From the NCBI GenBank assembly GCA_003696125.1, contig RFHZ01000329.1:1-9430 (forward strand): 9,430 bases of DNA. Reading direction: 5' to 3'. Position numbers and translations under genes: made by a program. The notes below the pieces were generated by a model. That model made no database searches, was not told the origin of the DNA, and worked only from the letters and a program-made list of their open reading frames with translations. Position 1 is the first letter of the stretch, and every line of letters starts with the position of its first letter. This document shows positions 1-6,012 of this stretch, one piece after another. Origin of the DNA: Nitrospinota bacterium (GTDB lineage Bacteria > Tectomicrobia > Entotheonellia > J063).

Positions 1-350
1 ACAAAGTCAAACTCCTGCTTCAGCGCATCACTCAACTGCGCCATCTGTTCCGGGGTCACCGCCGTCTTCTCATCGGCCTGCGATGCCGGGAGGAGGAAGA
101 GGGTTCCCACCCGGCGATCTTTGATCAGGGCCTGCCGGAGCTGGCAACGGCCTTTGATCACATCGACGAGGTTATAGACGATGCGGTTCTCCAGTCCCAT
201 CACCACATCGAGATTACGCAGACCGATATCGACATCGACCACCACGACTCGTTTGCCGCTTTGGGCCAAGGCGATACCGAGATTGGCGGTGGTAGTCGTT
301 TTCCCCACCCCTCCCTTTCCTGAAGTAATAACGATCGTTCGTCCATTCAT
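1..350 (-). CDS. minD: Septum site-determining ATPase MinD (5' part only)
   Basis: MinD is the membrane-cycling ATPase that recruits MinC and is released from the membrane by MinE, so positioning the division septum. Only the first 116 residues are in the window; the gene runs off the left edge. The deviant Walker A motif GKGGVGKTT is at residues 11-19, with signature Lys12 and Lys17. It is followed by VDVDIGLRNLD (about 38-48), MGLENR, and LLPASQ (about 87-92), all matching the MinD pattern closely and separating it from ParA relatives. The ATG at 348-350 is preceded by GGAATAGGAGT, and the N-terminus needs no extension. The C-terminal amphipathic membrane-targeting helix lies outside the window. 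The gene follows minE by 77 bp on the same strand, so it is last in the cluster seen here, whereas minD normally precedes minE. Confidence 0.96.
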   Translation of the reverse strand, partial: MNGRTIVITSGKGGVGKTTTTANLGIALAQSGKRVVVVDVDIGLRNLDVVMGLENRIVYNLVDVIKGRCQLRQALIKDRRVGTLFLLPASQADEKTAVTPEQMAQLSDALKQEFDF

Positions 351-427
351 ACTCCTATTCCTTTTCCTGCTAAGGGAATCTTCCCCATAACCATAATGCT
401 ACTGGGCATAGCCCTCTACCCGCCATA

Positions 428-760
428 TCAGAGCAGTAATGACCAGAGCCGCGAGGTCAAGGGTGCTTGAGGCGGGGGCTGACCTTCCTGTCGAGGCACT
501 CGACCCGGTTTACTGCGTCGGAAGGGAAGGCTCACCACCAGGAGTGAGAGGTCGGTATGCTGTCGCACCCGGATGTCCAGTCCTTCCCTGTCCAGGTCAA
601 AATAGCGGGAGAAGACTTCGATGAGGTCCAACTTCAGAGCATCGAGCGCCTCGGGAGCAATCTGGGTTCGATCATGTACCAAAATAAACTGGAGTCGATC
701 CTTCACCACCATCCGGCTGTTGGATCGGGGTACCAATCGACGGAAGAGCTGTTTCAGCAC
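428..760 (-). CDS. minE: Cell division topological specificity factor MinE, GTG start
   Basis: MinE stimulates the MinD ATPase and confines the division inhibitor to the right place. With the GTG start at 758-760 the protein has 110 residues. LKQLFRRLV (2-10) is the likely amphipathic membrane-targeting segment. MVVKDRLQFILVHDR (17-31) matches the MinD-binding, anti-MinCD segment. About residues 36-82 (LDALKLDLIEVFSRYF, then DIRVRQ and LSLLVVSLPF) fit the topological-specificity dimer domain. An AAGGA box lies 7 nt before the GTG, and the chosen start puts the N-terminus in register with typical MinE. The frame is open upstream to an ATG at 853 inside the preceding gene, but that extension (AWRSPRRALL...) does not resemble MinE. 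Typical MinE has about 80-90 residues; here a Pro/Gln/Arg-rich tail of about 28 residues follows the core. The gene lies 74 bp after the minC-like gene. Confidence 0.9.
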   Translation of the reverse strand: MLKQLFRRLVPRSNSRMVVKDRLQFILVHDRTQIAPEALDALKLDLIEVFSRYFDLDREGLDIRVRQHTDLSLLVVSLPFRRSKPGRVPRQEGQPPPQAPLTSRLWSLLL

Positions 761-767
761 GGGATCA

Positions 768-772
768 TCCTT
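768..772 (-). promoter_or_regulatory. Ribosome binding site fixing the minE GTG start
   Basis: On the minus strand AAGGA is followed by a 7-nt spacer (TGATCCC) and GTG. No in-frame ATG lies near the point where MinE homology begins, and an ATG at about 789 in another frame leads to a stop after eight codons. This box therefore decides the GTG at 760 as the likely start. Confidence 0.6.
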
Positions 773-799
773 TCTCACCTGGTCTTGCCATACTATTGT

Positions 800-815
800 C
801 AGAAGAGCCCTTCTG
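800..815 (-). other. Small hairpin in the minC-like/minE gap
   Basis: CAGAAG and CTTCTG form a perfect 6-bp stem with a 4-nt loop, between the stop of the minC-like gene and the minE ribosome binding site. There is no U-tract, so a terminator is unlikely. It could act as a processing or translation-tuning element, or be chance. Confidence 0.3.
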
Positions 816-834
816 GGACTCCTCCAGGCTGCTC

Positions 835-1509
835 TTAATGTTTGCCATACCACAGACGGAAGCTTTCGATGCGCACCTGATCCGCCACCACTCTGGCGAT
901 CTCTGGGATAGCGGTCCGCTTCAACTCCTGCTTAAACGCCTGCCGGATACAGGGACCGATGCGCAGTTGCATCGGTTGCAGGTCCAGGGCAAAAATCACG
1001 GCCGAGGTGTTGTCCGGCATCCCTGCCTGGGCCACGCCCCGTAATTTCCCCAGCGCAAAGATATCCCCCCCTGCCACCACTTCTGCCCCGGGATTGATAT
1101 CCCCGATAAGCACCAGATTCTCGTCGGCAAAGATCCGCTCTCCGGAACGGAGGGTTTGCCTGACCAGGAGGGTATTGTTGATCGTCTCCCCGCTTTTGAT
1201 CCGCTGCTTCAGCAGCTCGATCTCACTCTTCAAGCGGGCCACCACCATGTCCTTGAATATCTCTTTCTCCTCGTCACTCTTGAGATGCTCCAGCTCCTTT
1301 TCCAGGGCCTCGATCTTGCGCTCCTGCTGGCGGACAATATCCTCGAACTTCGTGGTAGAGTGCTTTATCCGGTTTTCGTACGAGCGCTGCGTATTGCGAA
1401 GACGAGCGATTAAAACCTTCTGACGGCGATAGGAAAGAAAGAGGAGGAGACTCTCTACTCCGATAAGCACAAGGGATAAGAAGAAGATCACCAGAATCGG
1501 TAAGGTCAT
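835..1509 (-). CDS. MinC-like protein: transmembrane helix, coiled coil and MinC C-terminal domain
   Basis: The protein has 224 residues in three parts. Residues 3-27 are one hydrophobic helix (ILVIFFLSLVLIGVESLLLF) followed by YRRQK, so by the positive-inside rule the rest is cytoplasmic. Residues 43-107 are charged and heptad-like, a predicted coiled coil. Residues 113-188 are a MinC C-terminal domain, with LRSGERIFADENLVLIGD, NPGAEVVAGGDI, GKLRGVAQAG and IFALDLQPMQLRIG; this Gly-rich beta-helix dimerises and binds MinD in known MinC. The standard MinC N-terminal domain, which inhibits FtsZ assembly, is absent. The ATG at 1507-1509 has GGGAGG upstream and matches the start of the upstream paralogue; an ATG at 1528-1530 would add seven residues with a poorly placed ribosome site. 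MinE and MinD follow, supporting a Min function. Whether it inhibits FtsZ is unknown. A separate conventional MinC elsewhere in the genome is possible. Confidence 0.88.
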   Translation of the reverse strand: MTLPILVIFFLSLVLIGVESLLLFLSYRRQKVLIARLRNTQRSYENRIKHSTTKFEDIVRQQERKIEALEKELEHLKSDEEKEIFKDMVVARLKSEIELLKQRIKSGETINNTLLVRQTLRSGERIFADENLVLIGDINPGAEVVAGGDIFALGKLRGVAQAGMPDNTSAVIFALDLQPMQLRIGPCIRQAFKQELKRTAIPEIARVVADQVRIESFRLWYGKH

Positions 1510-1597
1510 GTACCCACCCTCCCCTGCCATTCCTGGCCCCAGGCCTTTACGCTAACAGGGATCACAGGCATTTTGTAACGCTCTCCCCCTTCCTTTT

Positions 1598-1639
1598 CGG
1601 TATCTACCGGAAAATCCTTTAGTCGAAAGGACCTTTTCC
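1598..1639 (-). other. Overlapping inverted repeats between the two coiled-coil genes
   Basis: Starting 13 bp after the stop of the upstream coiled-coil gene, GGAAAA-TCCTTT (1609-1620) pairs with AAAGGA-CC-TTTTCC (1626-1639): a 12-bp stem with a 5-nt loop and a 2-nt bulge. A second repeat, CGGTA-TC-TACCG (1598-1609), adjoins it, and its flanking TTTT/AAAA can extend that stem using the same A/T tract. The two folds compete in RNA. No clean U-tract follows on the minus strand, so this is not a canonical terminator. It may be an attenuator, a processing site or a protein-binding site. Confidence 0.4.
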
Positions 1640-1652
1640 CCCGTCCAACTCC

Positions 1653-2258
1653 TCAGGAAATCGCCTCCTTTTTCAGCGAGGCACATTCTCGTTGCAAGAG
1701 ATCGCGCTCCTCCTTTAGCTGGGCGATCTCTACCATCTTCTCATTCAAGGCGAGCTGGAGCGCCTCCATCTCCTTTTCCCCTTCCGCCAATCGCTGTTGC
1801 TGCTGCAGGGCCTGCTCTTCCAGGAGCTGTTTCAGCTCTACCACCTGCATTTCCAGCTCGATGTTCCGTTCTTTCAACTGGAAGAATTCTTCCGGATCGA
1901 TGGTGGCCCCGCCTTCCTCTGCTTCCCGTCTCTTCAAGGTTTCTACCTCTCTCTGCAGCATCTCCACCTCGTTCTTCAGGCGGGCAATGGTCTCCTGCAG
2001 CATCCGCTTTTCTCGATCATTCTTGAGACGGACGAGCTGTTCTTCGAGTTGACGGATCTTCTCCTCGCGTTCTCGTATCGCCTCCTCCATCTTGGCGATG
2101 TAGGAGTGCATACGTCGCCTGTAGGAGCGCTGGCTATGACGCACCCGCATGATCAGGGTCTTCTTCTCCTGGTGCGAGAGGAAAAACAAGAGGCTTTCGA
2201 TTCCGATGGCCACCAGGTAAAGAAAAGAGAAGATCAGAAATACCCTTTCCGTAATCAT
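1653..2258 (-). CDS. Membrane-anchored coiled-coil protein, paralogue of the MinC-like N-terminus
   Basis: I do not recognise this as a named family. The protein has 201 residues. A single hydrophobic helix at about 5-28 (FLIFSFLYLVAIGIESLLFF) is followed by a basic stretch, giving an expected short outside N-terminus and cytoplasmic body. Long heptad-patterned charged segments at about 48-111 and 124-197, separated by a Gly-containing linker (EEGGATIDPEE), predict a rod-like coiled coil. Residues 19-107 align with the MinC-like protein downstream with about one gap, sharing IGxESLLxFLS, QRSY, LKxD and ARLKxE, so the two arose by duplication. The ATG at 2256-2258 is chosen because GGGAGG lies just upstream and the helix starts at once; an ATG at 2312 would prepend 18 polar residues. 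It is first in the min cluster and 143 bp upstream of the MinC-like start. A scaffold or hetero-coiled-coil partner is an inference. Confidence 0.85.
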   Translation of the reverse strand: MITERVFLIFSFLYLVAIGIESLLFFLSHQEKKTLIMRVRHSQRSYRRRMHSYIAKMEEAIREREEKIRQLEEQLVRLKNDREKRMLQETIARLKNEVEMLQREVETLKRREAEEGGATIDPEEFFQLKERNIELEMQVVELKQLLEEQALQQQQRLAEGEKEMEALQLALNEKMVEIAQLKEERDLLQRECASLKKEAIS

Positions 2259-2472
2259 GAGACCTCCCACTGGCTCTGAATCTATACACCTTCCCCGAAT
2301 CCGGGTCATCAAGGGTTTTCCCTTTCTTTTTTCGGATTATGAAGCGGAATCCTTTAGCTTCCTGACAATTTTTCTTTGCACTCTCGCCGGGACGACGGCT
2401 ATAATAGAGGGAGGTTTACCCGTTCATCCACAGCCAACGAGAGAGAAGACCGACTAGAGGGAGGAGAAGTGC
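2259..2472. promoter_or_regulatory. Divergent intergenic region between the min cluster and the HTH/PPOX unit
   Basis: These 214 bp must carry the promoters of both the leftward min cluster and the rightward two-gene unit. Rightward, a perfect TATAAT is present. Leftward, TATAGA (2281-2286) and CATAAT (2337-2342) are possible -10 boxes. Their best -35 partners (TTGATG at 2307-2312, TTGTCA at 2363-2368) sit about 20 bp away, longer than the usual 17, so neither is convincing. I see no clear operator palindrome. The HTH protein encoded next door could act here, but nothing in the sequence proves it. Confidence 0.55.
2375..2405 (+). promoter_or_regulatory. Candidate promoter for the HTH/PPOX operon
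   Basis: A perfect -10 box TATAAT lies at 2400-2405, about 68 bp before the HTH start codon. The best -35 match is TTTGCA (2375-2380), weak and with a 19-bp spacer. The -10 is strong evidence; the -35 is poor, so an activator may be needed or the match may be fortuitous. Confidence 0.5.
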
Positions 2473-2739
2473 ATGCGATCGACCGAGATCTTTCTTGCGC
2501 CTTGGCAAGCCGCGGATTATATGGGACTGAAAATCGAAGCGGTCTATGAACTCCTGGAGAAAGGAGAGCTGCAGGGGGAAAAGATCGAGGGGAGATGGCG
2601 GATCCGTAAATCGGTCATCGATGCCTGGCTCGATGAAGAGGTCTCCTCAGAAGAGCTGGAGAAGCTCGCCTCCAAGATGAAATACCTGGATGAGGAGCAG
2701 GCGAAGAAACTGCTGGAAGAGCAATCGCCTGAGTCATAG
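2473..2739 (+). CDS. Small helix-turn-helix (excisionase/MerR-type) DNA-binding protein
   Basis: The 88-residue protein begins with a winged helix-turn-helix of the excisionase type. APWQAADYMGLKIEAVYELL (9-28) holds the helix pair. KGELQGEKIEGRWRIRKSVIDAWL (30-53) matches the usual wing and last helix, where the family typically shows a Gly-x-Trp-Arg-[IV] turn and a DAWL-like ending. An acidic, Lys/Glu-rich helical tail (55-85) follows. The ATG has GGGAGGAG about 7 nt upstream. The stop codon is 10 bp from the next start and overlaps that gene's AGGAGG, so the two are co-transcribed. Such proteins are often small transcription factors or phage/plasmid excisionases, but no phage genes are present, so a regulator is likelier. 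Its targets are unknown; the adjacent oxidoreductase and the divergent min cluster are the obvious candidates. Confidence 0.82.
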   Translation: MRSTEIFLAPWQAADYMGLKIEAVYELLEKGELQGEKIEGRWRIRKSVIDAWLDEEVSSEELEKLASKMKYLDEEQAKKLLEEQSPES

Positions 2740-2749
2740 GAGGGCAAGG

Positions 2750-3187
2750 ATGCCTCCCCTGACCCGACAGGAACTGGACACCTTTCTGCGCGAGGGAAAA
2801 TACGTGGCCAAGCTGGCGACGGTAAAGCCTGATGGGGCTCCCTACGTCAATCCGGTCTGGTACGAGTATGATGGGACCCATCTGTACGTGATCGCCCGTG
2901 CCCGCTCGCAATTTCTCCAGCATATCCGTGAAGACCCCCGGGTCGCCCTCTGTATCGATACGCCGACCCCTCCCTATACCCGGGTCCTCATCGAGGGGAT
3001 CGCCGAGATCATCGAGCAGGATTGGGTGGAGATGGGAAAGCGTATGGCCCTCCGCTACCGGGGCGAGGAGGGATTGGCCTATATCGAGGCGACCCGTAAC
3101 CGTCCCCGGGCCATGATCCGGATCACTCCCCACCACATCACCTCCTGGAAGGGCGGGGAGTGGCACCGACGCTATATCGATGCGTAG
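2750..3187 (+). CDS. PPOX-class split-barrel flavin/F420-binding oxidoreductase
   Basis: The 145-residue protein matches the pyridoxamine-5'-phosphate-oxidase-like split beta-barrel superfamily. Landmarks are YVAKLATVKPDGAPYVNPVW (18-37), YEYDGTHLYVIARARSQ (38-54, the phosphate/cofactor-binding loop region), NxxxDPRVAL-like HIREDPRVALCID (57-69), VLIEGIAEII (about 77-86) and the late RPRAMIRITPHHITSW. Small members with this pattern are often annotated as F420-dependent or FMN-dependent; the sequence cannot settle cofactor or substrate. The ATG at 2750 is preceded by AGGAGG (2738-2743), which overlaps the stop of the HTH gene. An in-frame ATG at 2690 would add 20 Arg-rich residues overlapping that gene and is rejected. 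No cytochrome or F420-biosynthesis genes are nearby to help. Confidence 0.85.
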   Translation: MPPLTRQELDTFLREGKYVAKLATVKPDGAPYVNPVWYEYDGTHLYVIARARSQFLQHIREDPRVALCIDTPTPPYTRVLIEGIAEIIEQDWVEMGKRMALRYRGEEGLAYIEATRNRPRAMIRITPHHITSWKGGEWHRRYIDA

Positions 3188-3206
3188 AGCCATGGCCAGG
3201 GTGGGA

Positions 3207-3248
3207 AGAGGGAGGATAAGAATACCCCTCTGGGTAAGCTCTCCCTCT
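3207..3248. terminator. Two-part hairpin in the convergent gap, possible bidirectional terminator
   Basis: AGAGGGAG (3207-3214) pairs with CTCCCTCT (3241-3248). Inside it, TACCC-CTCT-GGGTA (3223-3236) forms a perfect 5-bp hairpin. The element sits exactly between two genes that face each other (stops at 3187 and 3254). Neither side has a proper T-tract, so it may be a weak terminator or an RNA 3'-end stabiliser rather than a textbook intrinsic terminator. Confidence 0.45.
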
Positions 3249-3253
3249 CCTCT

Positions 3254-4585
3254 CTAAGGCCCCTCGATCTCCGCCTCCTTCCCCACCACCACCAGGAGGG
3301 AGCGGTCTGGATGCAGGTATTTTTGGGCGACCCGGAGTACATCAGCCTGGCTTACCTGCTCGATCAGGGCAGGATAGCGATCCACGTAGTCGAGACCGAG
3401 CTGATAGAACTCGAGCAGGGGGAGGAGCGTGGCCAGCTCCCGGTTGGTATCCATCCGAAAGGGAAAGCTCCCGACGAGATAGGCCTTGGCCGCCTTCAAC
3501 TCCTCTGGACTCACCGGGGTGCCCTGTATCCGCCGTATCTCTTGCATGGTCAATTCCAGAGCCTGTTTGACCGCACGGTTCCGGGTTTCCAGCCTGACCC
3601 AGAAGAGGTGGGGCACCTTGCCGCTCTGGAACTGGCTATAGGCACCGTACACCAGCCCGTGTTCCTCCCGCAGCTTCTGGAGCAGCCGCGAACCGAACCC
3701 TCCCCCTCCCAGGATATGATTCATCACCGTGACCGCATAGTAGTCTGGGTTGTCCCGACGAATACCCAGATGCCCGAAGAGGACCGTTGCCTGGCTGAGC
3801 GGTTTATCGATGATCCTGCGTAAAGGGAGTGTCGCCTGCAGAGAAGGAGCAGGAGGCTCAGGGGGTGGGGAAACCGGTCGCCACCCTCCCCAGAAGCGCT
3901 CCACCTTGGTGCGGGCTTCTGCCAGGGTAATATCGCCGACAAAGGCCATGATGGAGCGATTCGGGCCATAGTTCTCCTGGTAGAAGCGCAGGATATCCTC
4001 CCGCCCGATGCTTCTCAGCGTCTCCGGTGTGCCCTCGATCCGTCTCCCATAAGGATGTTGAGAACCAAAGAGGAGCTGCCGGAAGGTCGCCTCGGCGATC
4101 TCGTCCGGCTCCTCCTCGGCTTTCTGCAATACGCCGAGGGTCTCCTGTCTCTGGCGGGTAATCTCTTCCGGGGCAAAACGGGGATGCTGCAGCAGATCGG
4201 CCAGCAGCTCTAAACCGGCATCGAGATCCTTCTTCAAGAGGCGCAGGCTCACGGTGACATAGTCTCGTTCCACCTCTGTGGAGAGTTCTCCTCCCCTAAA
4301 ATCGATCGCCTGGCTGATGGCAAGCGCTGATCGCGTGGTCGTCCCCCGGGTGAGGAGTTCGGCGGTGAGATTGGCCAGACCGGCCTTGGCCGCTGGTTCG
4401 CGCAGACTGCCGGCATCGATCAACACCTGTACCACAACCATCGGCAGGGTGGGACGGGAGGTGACCAGGAGGGTCATACCGTTCGGGAGCACCTCCCTCT
4501 CTGCCAGCGCCGCGTGACCGAGGGAGAGGAAAGCCCAGAAGGAGAGGCCTGTCAGGAACACCACTCTGAGGAGCAATCTGCGCAT
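3254..4585 (-). CDS. M16 family peptidase homologue, catalytically degenerate partner subunit
   Basis: The 443-residue protein has the two-lobed M16 fold. A signal peptide (MRRLLLRVVFLTGLSFWAFL..., likely cut after HAALA at about residue 28) directs it out of the cytoplasm. Where active M16 enzymes carry the zinc motif HxxEH, this one reads NLTAE (72-76), so all three motif residues are lost and it should not bind catalytic zinc there. It keeps the C-terminal-lobe substrate-binding signature FGSRLLQKLREEHGLVYG, with Arg300 and Tyr313 as the probable R/Y pair. Known bacterial M16B heterodimers pair such a subunit with an HxxEH subunit. The upstream gene encodes that subunit and ends 1 bp before this ATG, indicating translational coupling. 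An ATG at 4606 adds seven residues overlapping the upstream gene; the start at 4585 with GGAGGGG upstream and an immediate signal peptide is preferred. Confidence 0.92.
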   Translation of the reverse strand: MRRLLLRVVFLTGLSFWAFLSLGHAALAEREVLPNGMTLLVTSRPTLPMVVVQVLIDAGSLREPAAKAGLANLTAELLTRGTTTRSALAISQAIDFRGGELSTEVERDYVTVSLRLLKKDLDAGLELLADLLQHPRFAPEEITRQRQETLGVLQKAEEEPDEIAEATFRQLLFGSQHPYGRRIEGTPETLRSIGREDILRFYQENYGPNRSIMAFVGDITLAEARTKVERFWGGWRPVSPPPEPPAPSLQATLPLRRIIDKPLSQATVLFGHLGIRRDNPDYYAVTVMNHILGGGGFGSRLLQKLREEHGLVYGAYSQFQSGKVPHLFWVRLETRNRAVKQALELTMQEIRRIQGTPVSPEELKAAKAYLVGSFPFRMDTNRELATLLPLLEFYQLGLDYVDRYPALIEQVSQADVLRVAQKYLHPDRSLLVVVGKEAEIEGP

Positions 4586-4586
4586 G

Positions 4587-5921
4587 TTACATCCCCTCCT
4601 TCCCACCTGCCGGCCTCAACACACCGACCGTGCGATTCTCGGCGGTGAAGTAGCGCTGTGCCACCCGCCGGATATCCTGCGGGGTAACCTTCCGGATAGC
4701 CGGAAGATAGTGATCGAGGAGAGACCAGTCGGCTGCCGTGGCATACTGGCCCAGGAGCATGGCCCGGTAAAAGATGGAATCCTGGGCAAAGATGAAGCTC
4801 GCTTCAAGCTGGTTTTTCGCCTTCTGCAGCTCCTCCGGAGCCACCGCTTTCTGCTGGAGGCGCTCCAGCTCGGCCAGGAGCGCCTGCTCCACTTCTGCAG
4901 GAGGCTGCTTCGGAAAGACCTGGGCATAAAGGATAAAGAGGGAAGGATCGGCGGAGAGGAGCGAGTAGTCGGCACCGGCAAACAGCGCCAGTTGCCGCTT
5001 GTATACCAGGTTTTGATAAAGGCGGGAGCTTTTCCCCTGGCTGAGGATGGCTTTGATAATCTCCAGGATGTACCCATCCTGCGTAGAGAGGTTAGGGACA
5101 TGGTACCCGATGGCCACAAAGGGGAGTTGCGCCTCTCTCTGCAGTATGACCCGCCGCTCTCCCTGCTGGGGAGGCTCCACGCTCCGTACCGGTGGAGGAG
5201 GGGGACCGGCCGGGATAGGGGCAAAGTAGTGGCGAATCTTCTGGAGTAAGGCCTCGCTCTGGAAGTCACCCACCGCGATCAGGGTGGCATTGTTCGGCCG
5301 GTAATAGGTCTGATAATACGCGGCCAGATCCTGCGGGGTGATACCATCCAGATCAGATATCCACCCGATTATCGGCCACATATAGGGGTGGGCAATGAAG
5401 GCGATCGCTTCCACCTGCTCAAAGAGGGAGGAGACCGGGTCGGTATCCGTCCGCAACCGCCGCTCCTCCTTGACTACCTCCCGCTCTTTCGCCACCTCTT
5501 GGGGATCAAAGCGCAGGTGTTGCATCCGATCCGCCTCCATGGCCAGGGCAACCTCGATCTCTCCCCGCGGCATGTTCTCAAAGTAGGCGGTATAATCCCG
5601 GGCCGTAAACGCATTATCCGAACCTCCCAGGCGCTGTATGGTGCGGGAGAAATCCGGATACCGGGCGGTGCCCTTAAACATCATATGCTCCAGCAGATGG
5701 GAGATCCCGGTCTTCCCCAACTGCTCGTTTCTCGATCCGACCCGGTACCAGATCTGCAGGGTGATGATAGGGGCCTTATGTTCTTCTAAAAGCAGGACCT
5801 TGAGCCCGTTTGCCAGTTGGAATTCCCGCACCTGCTCCTTCCAGGAACCTGTCTCCCCTGTGCGGCCGAGGAGACCGAGGGAGATGATGATCATCCAGAT
5901 GATCCCGTATCGCTTGAGCAT
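4587..5921 (-). CDS. M16 family zinc metallopeptidase, catalytic subunit
   Basis: The 444-residue protein starts with a hydrophobic segment (YGIIWMIIISLGLLG, 5-19), a signal peptide or anchor without an obvious cleavage site. The inverted zinc motif HLLEH is at 75-79 (GISHLLEHMMFKGT), with the distal Glu ligand in REVVKEERR (Glu152 or Glu153), so the active site looks complete. FTARDYTAYFENMP (105-118) is typical of M16B. The C-terminal lobe has SQGKSSRLYQNL but lacks the GLVY Tyr kept by the partner subunit, so the two proteins appear complementary. M16 enzymes degrade peptides in an enclosed chamber. The ATG at 5921 is 6 nt from AAGGAG and opens straight into the hydrophobic segment. A further 67 codons are open upstream to 6122, but they are polar and run into the AMIN gene on the same strand, so they are rejected. 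Confidence 0.94.
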   Translation of the reverse strand: MLKRYGIIWMIIISLGLLGRTGETGSWKEQVREFQLANGLKVLLLEEHKAPIITLQIWYRVGSRNEQLGKTGISHLLEHMMFKGTARYPDFSRTIQRLGGSDNAFTARDYTAYFENMPRGEIEVALAMEADRMQHLRFDPQEVAKEREVVKEERRLRTDTDPVSSLFEQVEAIAFIAHPYMWPIIGWISDLDGITPQDLAAYYQTYYRPNNATLIAVGDFQSEALLQKIRHYFAPIPAGPPPPPVRSVEPPQQGERRVILQREAQLPFVAIGYHVPNLSTQDGYILEIIKAILSQGKSSRLYQNLVYKRQLALFAGADYSLLSADPSLFILYAQVFPKQPPAEVEQALLAELERLQQKAVAPEELQKAKNQLEASFIFAQDSIFYRAMLLGQYATAADWSLLDHYLPAIRKVTPQDIRRVAQRYFTAENRTVGVLRPAGGKEGM

Positions 5922-6012
5922 GGACACTCCTTTCTGCGCTTTTCTCCTTCTCCTAAAAAACGTCTCTGTATATCTACCCGCTCTCCCCTCCTCTGTCAAG
6001 GCCTGCCCCTCC

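Noticed and set aside
374-385. GGGAA-TC-TTCCC in the minE-minD gap, similar in layout to CGGTA-TC-TACCG at 1598-1609, as a possible repeated min-locus element.
   Set aside because: Two 12-bp palindromes sharing GG.ATCT.CC is too little to separate from chance; a genome-wide count would be needed.
761-853. MinE starting at the upstream ATG at 853.
   Set aside because: The extra 31 residues do not resemble MinE and overlap the minC-like gene; the GTG at 760 has a correctly spaced AAGGA.
1797-2279. A 160-codon plus-strand open frame opposite the coiled-coil gene.
   Set aside because: Its Leu/Phe-rich translation is the complement of Glu/Lys/Gln coiled-coil codons, it has no recognisable domain, and the minus-strand reading has a ribosome site, a TM helix and a homologous neighbour.
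4584-5249. A 221-codon plus-strand open frame inside the M16 peptidase gene.
   Set aside because: It is an antisense shadow of a strongly conserved M16 coding region, with no domain or ribosome binding site evidence.
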